In this document: one piece after another, positions 1-5,516 of the stretch
How the letters are laid out: every line of letters begins with the position of its first letter
Position numbering within the stretch: position 1 is the stretch's first letter
DNA from: Oscillospiraceae bacterium
Lineage (GTDB): Bacteria > Bacillota > Clostridia > Oscillospirales > Acutalibacteraceae
Assembly: GCA_902782805.1 (NCBI GenBank)
Contig: CACZON010000085.1
Span: forward strand, 1-6,861
Direction: 5' to 3'
Length of the DNA stretch: 6,861 nt
Made by a program: the position numbers and the translations under genes
Notes under the pieces: generated by a model
What the model saw: only the letters and a program-made list of their open reading frames with translations
Told to the model about the DNA's origin: nothing
Databases searched by the model: none

Positions 1-804
1 CATAAAGCGGCACTGTTCGCCCGCCTGTTTCATAATATCCGCCGTAACCCTGTAGGGCAGGAGCGCGCCGATGCGCTCTTCCCATACTCTGTCAGGTTCT
101 CCCATCGAAACCCAGACGTCCGTATAGATCACATCGGCTTTTGCAGCTGCTTTTTTCGGATCTTCCTCAAAGGAAAGACTCGCGCCGGTTTCCTTTGCGA
201 TCTCTTCGCAGACCGCGATCAGCGCCGCGTTCGGGAAATACGCCGCCGGCGCGCAGGCGGTAAAACGCATCCCCATTTTCGCGCAGCCGATCATCAGCGA
301 ATTCGCCATATTGTAGCGGGCGTCGCCCATAAAGACGAGCTTTCTGCCTTTGAGCGAGCCGAAATGTTCCCGGATTGTCATCAGATCGGCGAGGACCTGC
401 GTCGGATGATATTCGTTGGTCAGGCCGTTCCAGACCGGAACGCCGGCGTACTTCGCGAGCTCCTCAACGATCTCCTGCCCGTAGCCGCGGTATTCGATTC
501 CGTCGAACATGCGCCCGAGAACGCGGGCGGTATCGGCGATGCTCTCTTTTTTTCCGATCTGCGATCCGGAGGGATCGAGATAGACCGGATGCATTCCTAA
601 ATCCGCCGCGGCAACTTCAAACGCGCAGCGGGTCCGGGTACTCGTTTTTTCAAAAATCAGAGCGACGTTTTTCCCCGCGTGGTACGCGTGCGGGACGCCG
701 TTCTTTTTCTTTTCTTTCAGCTCAGCCGCAAGATCCAGTAATCCCGTGATTTCCTCCGGCGAAAAATCAAGCAGCGTCAGGAAATTTCTTTGATGAAGTT
801 CCAT
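1..804 (-). CDS. argF: Ornithine carbamoyltransferase, C-terminus cut off by window edge
   Basis: Transfers the carbamoyl group from carbamoyl phosphate to ornithine, giving citrulline; a cytosolic step of arginine synthesis. The visible 268 residues start at an ATG preceded by AAGGAGG. They contain the carbamoyl-phosphate loop STRTR (residues 55-59, within EKTSTRTRC), HPTQ (133-136), a GDARYNMANS block (160-169) and the ornithine-binding D-V-W-V-S-M-G segment (229-235). The sequence stops at Met268, just where the HCLP motif is expected, so about 65 residues of a family-typical 330 or so are missing only because of the window edge. EKTSTRTRC and GDARxNM resemble ArcB and E. coli ArgI/ArgF more than the Bacillus ArgF type. 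Being last after argJBD argues for a biosynthetic role, but a catabolic-type ancestor is likely. The symbol is given from context; the enzyme activity is nearly certain. Confidence 0.96.
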   Translation of the reverse strand, partial: MELHQRNFLTLLDFSPEEITGLLDLAAELKEKKKNGVPHAYHAGKNVALIFEKTSTRTRCAFEVAAADLGMHPVYLDPSGSQIGKKESIADTARVLGRMFDGIEYRGYGQEIVEELAKYAGVPVWNGLTNEYHPTQVLADLMTIREHFGSLKGRKLVFMGDARYNMANSLMIGCAKMGMRFTACAPAAYFPNAALIAVCEEIAKETGASLSFEEDPKKAAAKADVIYTDVWVSMGEPDRVWEERIGALLPYRVTADIMKQAGEQCRFM

Positions 805-808
805 GTTT

Positions 809-815
809 CCTCCTT
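809..815 (-). promoter_or_regulatory. Ribosome binding site of argF
   Basis: AAGGAGG with only four bases (AAAC) before the argF ATG. Its first two bases belong to the TAA stop codon of argD, so ribosomes ending argD finish on the argF start site. This supports translational coupling and fixes the argF start. Confidence 0.85.
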
Positions 816-1977
816 ATCCGGCAGCCGCTTCTTTGATGATTTCGGCAGCTTCTGCGAGCAGTTCTTCCGGAATATTCAGCGCCGGCAACAGCCGGACTTT
901 CTCCTTCGCAGTCAGACAGAGAACGCCTTTCTCCATACACTGCGAAACGACCTCTGAAGCCGGCTTTTCGGTTTTCAGGCCGATCATCAGTCCGCGTCCG
1001 GAAACCGCTTCGATCCCTTTCGCGCCGAGGAACGTCTCTTTGAGCCATGCGCCCTTCTTTCGCACCTGCGCAAGGAAGTCTTCATCGAGGCGGCGCAGAA
1101 TGCTCACCGCGCCGGCCGCGGCAATCGGATTGCCGCCGAAGGTCGAGCCGTGATCCCCGTAGCCGAGAACGTTTTCGGTCGCTTCGTTCATCATCGTAGC
1201 GCCGAGCGGCAGTCCACCCGCGAGGCCTTTCGCCGTGGAGACGACGTCCGGCGAGAGGCCGTAGCCTTCGTAAGCGTAGAGCGTTCCGGTCCGTCCGTTT
1301 CCGGTCTGTACTTCGTCGACCATCAGAAGCGCACCGTGGCTGTGGGCGATCTCCTGCACAGCCTTCGCAAAAGCGGGATCGAGCTCGATCACGCCGCCCT
1401 CGCCCTGGATGCATTCGATCAGGACCGCGGCGATCTTTTCGGTTTCAAAGAGAGAAGCGAGACCCTGCGTATCGCCCGGCTCCACATGAAGGAAACCAGG
1501 CGTCATCGGGCGGAACTTTTCGTGATAATGTTCCTGGCCCGTTGCGGAAAGCGTTGTGATCGTACGGCCGTGGAAGCTTCCCGAAAGCGTTACGATCTTG
1601 TAATAATCCTCCCCGAGGTTCCGGCAGGCGTATTCGCGCGCGATCTTGATCGCACATTCGTTGGCCTCCGCGCCGGAATTCGAGAAGAATACTTTTTTCA
1701 TCCCGGTTTTTTTGCAGAGCAGCTCTGCAAGATCGATGCAGGGCTCGGTATAATAGAGATTCGAAGCGTGCTGCAGCTTCGAAAGCTGATCCGTAACCGC
1801 CTTGACCCAGACGTCGTCCGCAATTCCGAACGACGTTACGGCGATCCCGGAGCCGAGATCGATATAGCGTTTCCCGTTTTCATCGAAAACGAGTGAGCCT
1901 TTTCCGGAGACGATTTCCACCGGAAAACGCTGATAGGTATGCGCAATATACGCCTGATCGCGTTCTTTCAAGTTCAT
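814..1977 (-). CDS. argD: Acetylornithine aminotransferase (PLP-dependent, class III)
   Basis: Converts N-acetylglutamate 5-semialdehyde and glutamate to N-acetylornithine and 2-oxoglutarate, using pyridoxal phosphate in the cytosol. The protein has 387 residues, normal for the family (about 375-405). Class-III aminotransferase landmarks appear in order: NSGAEAN (100-106, cofactor phosphate binding), SFHGRT (134-139), DEVQTGNGRTG (221-231, with the Asp that contacts the pyridine nitrogen), STAK with Lys250 as the Schiff-base lysine, and HGSTFGGNP (276-284). The start codon directly follows the argB stop codon and has a strong ribosome binding site inside argB. Many ArgD enzymes also accept N-succinyl-diaminopimelate intermediates of lysine synthesis, so a second role is possible. 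Ornithine or GABA aminotransferases share the fold, but the operon context settles the assignment. Confidence 0.97.
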   Translation of the reverse strand: MNLKERDQAYIAHTYQRFPVEIVSGKGSLVFDENGKRYIDLGSGIAVTSFGIADDVWVKAVTDQLSKLQHASNLYYTEPCIDLAELLCKKTGMKKVFFSNSGAEANECAIKIAREYACRNLGEDYYKIVTLSGSFHGRTITTLSATGQEHYHEKFRPMTPGFLHVEPGDTQGLASLFETEKIAAVLIECIQGEGGVIELDPAFAKAVQEIAHSHGALLMVDEVQTGNGRTGTLYAYEGYGLSPDVVSTAKGLAGGLPLGATMMNEATENVLGYGDHGSTFGGNPIAAAGAVSILRRLDEDFLAQVRKKGAWLKETFLGAKGIEAVSGRGLMIGLKTEKPASEVVSQCMEKGVLCLTAKEKVRLLPALNIPEELLAEAAEIIKEAAAG

Positions 1978-2850
1978 TTATGCATCCTCCTTTGCGTGGA
2001 TCCAGGTGCCGGCACCTTCGTTGGTCAGAAGCTCCATCAAAATAGAGTGCGGCACGCGTCCGTCGAGAATTACAACGTTTTTTACCCCTTCCTGCAGCGC
2101 CTCGAGGCAGCATTCCACCTTTGGGATCATCCCGCCCGAAATCACGCCGCTTTTCGTCAGCTCCGCAACCTCCTCAACGGTCAGCTCGGAAATCAGCGAG
2201 GCCGGATCGTTCCGGTCGCGCAGGATCCCGTCGATATCCGTCATCATGATCAGACGCTCTGCGCCGAGCGCGCCCGCGATAAAGGCGGCGGCGGTATCGC
2301 CGTTGATATTGTAGGCGTTTCCGTCGTGGTCGCTGCCGACGGTCGAGATGACCGGGATATATCCTTTTTCGAGGAGATCGGTCACCGGTTTGATGTTCAC
2401 ATCCGTCACCTTTCCGACGTATCCGAGGCGCGGATCGCGGATCTTCGCCGTGATCATGCTTCCGTCCATTCCGGAGAGCCCGATCGCGTGGCCGCCGCGC
2501 GCTTCCAAAAGATTGACCAGTGTCTTGTTGACCTTGCCGGAGAGGACCATCTGGACGATATCGACCGTCTCTTTATCGGTCACGCGCAGCCCGTCGACGA
2601 ATTCCGGCTTTTTCCCGAGCTTTTCCATCAGCTCGCTGATCTCGGGCCCGCCGCCGTGGACGAGAACGATTTTCACGCCGATCAGCTGCAGCAGGACGAT
2701 GTCGCCCATCACCTGCTCCTTGAGCGCTTCATTGACCATAGCGTTGCCGCCGTATTTGACAACGACGATTTTCCCGACGTAGCGCTTGATATAGGGAAGC
2801 GCCTGGGTCAGGATCTCCGCGCGCTCCGCATTTGAAAATTCCGTTTGCAT
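1978..2850 (-). CDS. argB: Acetylglutamate kinase, likely arginine-inhibited form
   Basis: Phosphorylates N-acetylglutamate with ATP to N-acetylglutamyl 5-phosphate; usually the controlled step where ArgJ recycles acetyl groups. The protein has 290 residues, typical of the longer kinases. Amino-acid-kinase landmarks are VVKYGGNAM with Lys32, the substrate-binding VHGGGPE (64-70), GLRVTD (87-92), NINGDTAAA with Asp185, MTDIDGIL (203-210) and GGMIPK with Lys244. Before the first strand sits a helix-like segment of about 25 residues (AERAEILTQALPYIKRYVG), absent from the short arginine-insensitive E. coli enzyme and present in hexameric, arginine-inhibited ones. The C-terminal PHSILMELLTNEGAGT also fits that group. 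Inhibition by arginine is therefore inferred, not shown. The chosen ATG has AAGGAGG seven bases upstream. A start at 2919 would add 23 residues unlike the family and overlap argJ. Confidence 0.97.
   Translation of the reverse strand: MQTEFSNAERAEILTQALPYIKRYVGKIVVVKYGGNAMVNEALKEQVMGDIVLLQLIGVKIVLVHGGGPEISELMEKLGKKPEFVDGLRVTDKETVDIVQMVLSGKVNKTLVNLLEARGGHAIGLSGMDGSMITAKIRDPRLGYVGKVTDVNIKPVTDLLEKGYIPVISTVGSDHDGNAYNINGDTAAAFIAGALGAERLIMMTDIDGILRDRNDPASLISELTVEEVAELTKSGVISGGMIPKVECCLEALQEGVKNVVILDGRVPHSILMELLTNEGAGTWIHAKEDA
1986..1993 (-). promoter_or_regulatory. Ribosome binding site of argD, inside the end of argB
   Basis: AAAGGAGG lies within the last codons of argB, eight bases before the argD ATG. 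Because argD begins on the base after the argB stop (TAA then ATG), its initiation site is read through by ribosomes finishing argB, which predicts coupled and roughly equal expression. Confidence 0.85.
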
Positions 2851-2857
2851 CAGACTG

Positions 2858-2864
2858 CCTCCTT
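2858..2864 (-). promoter_or_regulatory. Ribosome binding site that sets the argB start
   Basis: AAGGAGG lies in the 17-base gap after the argJ stop codon, seven bases before the ATG at 2850. It decides for this start over the in-frame ATG at 2919, which lies inside argJ. Confidence 0.85.
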
Positions 2865-2867
2865 CTG

Positions 2868-4094
2868 TTACGAGCGATAGTCGCCGTTGATTTTGACATA
2901 ATCGTACGTTAAATCGCATCCCCAGGCCGCCGCGCTCTGCGCTCCCGCCTTCATATCGGCGATGATGCGGACCTCTTTTTGCGAAAGCAGCGCGGAGGCT
3001 TCCTCCTCGCTGTAATCGGCGCCGAGGCCGTCTTTGTAAAGCAGGAGCTTCTTCCCCGCTCCCTCGAAGTAGAGCTCCACTTTTTCGGGATCGAACGGAG
3101 CGCCGGAATAACCGAGCGCGCAGAGGATCCGGCCCCAGTTGGCGTCGTGGCCGAAGATCGCGGCCTTCGTCAGACTCGAGGAAATAACGGCGCGCGCGAG
3201 CAGCCGGGCGTTTTCTTTCGTATCGGCGTTCTCAACGACACATTCAACGAGCGCCGTTGCTCCCTCGCCGTCTCCGGCGAGCGCTTTGGCCTGATGCTCG
3301 TTTACGACGTGCAGCGCCTGCGCAAACGCGGCGCATTCCGGCGTTCCCGGGAGGATCTCCGGGTTCTCCGCCATTGAATTCGCCAGGACGACAAACGTAT
3401 CGTTGGTCGAGGTGTCTCCGTCGACCGAGATCATATTGTAGGTATCCTGAACGTCTTCCCTGACGATCGCCGCCAGTGTTTCCTTTGAGATCACGGCGTC
3501 CGTCGCGACGAAGCTGAGCATCGTACACATATTCGGATGGATCATGCCCGAGCCCTTCGACATCGCGCCGATCGTAACCGTTTTGCCGCCGATCTCCAGC
3601 GAAACGGCGAATTCCTTGGGATGCGTATCCGTTGTCATGATCGCCGCCGCGGCGTCGGATCCTGCTTTTTCAGAATGCTCCTTCGCCGTTACCAGCTTCG
3701 CGACCCCCGCTTTGATCCGGTCCATCGGCAGAAGCGGGCCGATTACGCCGGTCGAGCCGATCAGCACCGCGCTCTCGGGCAGAGAGAGCAGCTTTGCGGC
3801 TTCCTTCGCGGTTTCGGCGCAGCATGCGAAGCCGTCCTTGCCGGTTGCCGCGTTGGCGATTCCGGTGTTGACGATCACCGCCTGAACGAAGGGGCTCTCT
3901 TCCAGAAGTTTCTGATCCCACTTTACCGGAGCCGCCTTGACGACGTTGCTGGTAAACGTTCCTGCCGCAACGCAGGGTTTCTGCGAATAAAGGATCGCCA
4001 TATCCTTGCGGTTTTCATATTTGATGCCCGCTTCGATGCCGGCGGCTTCGAAGCCGATCGGCGCGGTTACGCCGCCGGGAATGATTTTTATCAT
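2868..4094 (-). CDS. argJ: Glutamate N-acetyltransferase / ornithine acetyltransferase (ArgJ)
   Basis: Moves the acetyl group from N-acetylornithine to glutamate, releasing ornithine and renewing N-acetylglutamate. Bifunctional members also use acetyl-CoA. The protein has 408 residues, normal for the family. It is a self-cleaving Ntn-type enzyme: the block KGSGMIHPNMCTML (180-193) predicts cleavage before Thr191, giving chains of about 190 and 218 residues with Thr191 as nucleophile. Other landmarks are STGVIG (114-119, oxyanion-hole Thr115-Gly116), SVDGDTSTND (223-232), GEGAT (276-280), HDANWGRI (316-323) and the C-terminal YVKINGDYRS, where family members usually end in Asn-x-x-Tyr-x-Thr or Ser. 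The segment NTGIANAATG (76-85) departs from the common NSGNANACTG. Whether this enzyme is mono- or bifunctional cannot be read from sequence. Its ribosome binding site is AGGAAG, six bases before the ATG. Confidence 0.97.
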   Translation of the reverse strand: MIKIIPGGVTAPIGFEAAGIEAGIKYENRKDMAILYSQKPCVAAGTFTSNVVKAAPVKWDQKLLEESPFVQAVIVNTGIANAATGKDGFACCAETAKEAAKLLSLPESAVLIGSTGVIGPLLPMDRIKAGVAKLVTAKEHSEKAGSDAAAAIMTTDTHPKEFAVSLEIGGKTVTIGAMSKGSGMIHPNMCTMLSFVATDAVISKETLAAIVREDVQDTYNMISVDGDTSTNDTFVVLANSMAENPEILPGTPECAAFAQALHVVNEHQAKALAGDGEGATALVECVVENADTKENARLLARAVISSSLTKAAIFGHDANWGRILCALGYSGAPFDPEKVELYFEGAGKKLLLYKDGLGADYSEEEASALLSQKEVRIIADMKAGAQSAAAWGCDLTYDYVKINGDYRS

Positions 4095-4110
4095 CGGTGT
4101 CTTCCTTTCC

Positions 4111-4566
4111 TCATGGATTAAAGTGCACTTTATTTTCCTCGTTCAGTACGAAATCGTATGTGTTCAGATCGCTGCGCTGCTGCCAGCCGATCTCTTTCCA
4201 GAACGCGTTTCCGGCGTCGTTGCTGGTAAAGGCGATCAGCGAGATCTTGCTGATGCTCTCCTTTCGCAGCGCGTCGACGCAAAAGAGGACCATCGCCTTG
4301 CCGATGCCTTTCCTGCGGAACTGCTCCCGGACACAGACATGATAAAAGCAGCCTCTTCTGCCGTCGTGCCCGCAGAGGACCGCGCCGACGACTTCGCCGC
4401 CTATGCGGGCGACAACCGAGGTGGATGGATTGCGCAGAAGAAAGCGCCGGACGCCTTCGCAGGAATCGTCGACGCTGCGGATTGCAAATCCGCGGATCGT
4501 ATTCCAAAGCGCGCTGACCTCGGGATAATCCTCGATCGTCATCACGCTCAATTTCAGATGTTCCAT
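4111..4566 (-). CDS. GNAT-family N-acetyltransferase embedded in the arginine operon
   Basis: Predicted cytosolic acetyl-CoA-dependent acetyltransferase of 151 residues, a single GNAT domain. The acetyl-CoA pyrophosphate loop is visible as R-R-K-G-I-G (84-89, pattern R-x-x-G-x-G), preceded by the strand VVGAVLCGHDGRRG (59-72). A later block, NDAGNAFWKEIGW (116-128), matches the usual Asn-x-x-(A/G)-x-x-(F/L)-(Y/W)-(E/K)-x-x-G-(F/W) motif near the GNAT C-terminus. The GHDGRRG stretch recalls YpeA-like proteins and a group I remember as common in Clostridia; no function is established there that I know of. It lies 12 bases after argC and 16 before argJ, so it is almost surely co-transcribed. Position suggests a short N-acetylglutamate synthase starting the pathway from acetyl-CoA, but a different amine substrate or a protein-modifying role is equally compatible with the sequence. 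No amino-acid-kinase domain like that of classical ArgA is present. Confidence 0.88.
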   Translation of the reverse strand: MEHLKLSVMTIEDYPEVSALWNTIRGFAIRSVDDSCEGVRRFLLRNPSTSVVARIGGEVVGAVLCGHDGRRGCFYHVCVREQFRRKGIGKAMVLFCVDALRKESISKISLIAFTSNDAGNAFWKEIGWQQRSDLNTYDFVLNEENKVHFNP

Positions 4567-4574
4567 AACCGGTT

Positions 4575-4580
4575 TCCCCT
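4575..4580 (-). promoter_or_regulatory. Weak ribosome binding site of the GNAT gene
   Basis: AGGGGA, eight bases before the ATG and overlapping the TAG stop of argC. It matches the consensus less well than the AGGAGG sites of argB, argD and argF, suggesting lower translation than those genes. The eight bases before the ATG include the perfect palindrome AACCGGTT, probably by chance. Confidence 0.5.
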
Positions 4581-5514
4581 ATTCTCCGAGAATCAGCCCC
4601 GTGGTTTCCTCAACGCCGAGCACGAGGTTCATATTCTGGATCGCGGCGCCGGACGCGCCTTTGCCGAGATTGTCGAACCGGGCGATCAGCGTGATGCGCT
4701 CCGTGTTTCCGAAAACGGAGATCTCCATATCGTCGCGCCCGGTGAATCCGCCGGCGGAAAGGAATCCCGATTCATCGTTGTTTTCCCGGAAGGACACGAG
4801 CTTGCCGCCGCGGCCGTAATATTGCGTATAGATTCTTGAAAGGCCTCTGATATCGCAGGGGATCTGATCCCGGAAAAGCGGGACGATCACTTCCATTCCA
4901 GCGTAATACGGCGCGACGATCGGGCAAAAGACGGGCGAATATTTCAATCCGCAGACCGCTGCCATCTCCGGAAGATGCTTGTGGCTCTGCGTCAGGCCGT
5001 AAAGACGGGGCGCATCGAACAGCGGATCTCTTCCTTCGCTTTCGTACTGTGCGATCATCGATTTTCCGCCGCCGGAATAACCGGTCAGGGAAAAAGAGGA
5101 AAGCTTTACGTCACTCTCAAGCGCGCCGGCTTCAATCAGGGGCGCGACGAGGGCGATAAAGCCCGACGCGTGGCATCCGGGATTGGCGATCCGCTTTGCG
5201 TTCGCAATCAGCTCGCGGCGTCCGCCGATCTCGGGAAAACCGTAGACCCAGCCCGGCGCGGTCCGGTGCGCCGTTGAGGTATCGATGATCACCGTCTCCG
5301 GGTTTTCCACCATTTCGGCCGCGTCAAAAGCGGCGGCGTCGGGAAGGCAAAGGAACGCGATATCGGCGGCGTTGAGCGCCTCCTTGCGTCGGTTCGTATC
5401 TTTGCGTGCATCGTCCGGGAGAAAGATCAGGTCGAGATCGTCTCTCTCCCTGAGGCGGTCATAGATCCGAAGGCCCGTCGTTCCCGCGGCGCCGTCGATA
5501 AATACTGTTTTCAT
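4579..5514 (-). CDS. argC: N-acetyl-gamma-glutamyl-phosphate reductase, short type-2 form
   Basis: Reduces N-acetylglutamyl 5-phosphate to N-acetylglutamate 5-semialdehyde with NADPH, in the cytosol. The protein has 311 residues. The N-terminal Rossmann loop is DGAAGTTG (7-14), the catalytic cysteine is Cys114 in ANPGCHASGFIAL, followed by TGYSGGGK (144-151), SHKHLPEM with His178 and His180, and the terminal helix block KGASGAAIQNMNLVLG (285-300). The length, the GAAGTTGLRI start and the short region between the loop and the cysteine fit the type-2 ArgC family (about 310 residues, known from Pseudomonas and rhizobia) better than the type-1 enzyme of E. coli and Bacillus (about 335-345). The start lies two bases after the argH stop; its GGGAGG site is inside argH. 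Aspartate-semialdehyde dehydrogenase is a relative but does not fit the motifs. Confidence 0.95.
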   Translation of the reverse strand: MKTVFIDGAAGTTGLRIYDRLRERDDLDLIFLPDDARKDTNRRKEALNAADIAFLCLPDAAAFDAAEMVENPETVIIDTSTAHRTAPGWVYGFPEIGGRRELIANAKRIANPGCHASGFIALVAPLIEAGALESDVKLSSFSLTGYSGGGKSMIAQYESEGRDPLFDAPRLYGLTQSHKHLPEMAAVCGLKYSPVFCPIVAPYYAGMEVIVPLFRDQIPCDIRGLSRIYTQYYGRGGKLVSFRENNDESGFLSAGGFTGRDDMEISVFGNTERITLIARFDNLGKGASGAAIQNMNLVLGVEETTGLILGE

Positions 5515-5516
5515 GT

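Noticed and set aside
1150..1896. Plus-strand open frame (248 codons) opposite argD
   Set aside because: Antisense shadow of argD with no motif or family resemblance.
1939..2835. Long plus-strand open frame (298 codons) opposite argB
   Set aside because: It lies antisense to a fully motif-supported argB, its translation is rich in His, Asp and Arg with no recognisable domain, and such mirror frames are common in GC-rich genes with biased codon use.
2851..2919. N-terminal extension of ArgB to an upstream in-frame ATG
   Set aside because: The 23 extra residues do not resemble the family and would overlap argJ, while the ATG at 2850 has a near-perfect ribosome binding site at the right distance.
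4567..4574. Palindrome AACCGGTT just before the GNAT start codon as an operator
   Set aside because: Eight bases is too short to be meaningful, it does not resemble an ArgR box, and it is not repeated at other junctions.
4006..4839. Plus-strand open frame (277 codons) spanning parts of argJ, the GNAT gene and argC
   Set aside because: It crosses three real genes on the other strand, has no domain I recognise, and its composition is that of a mirrored coding strand.
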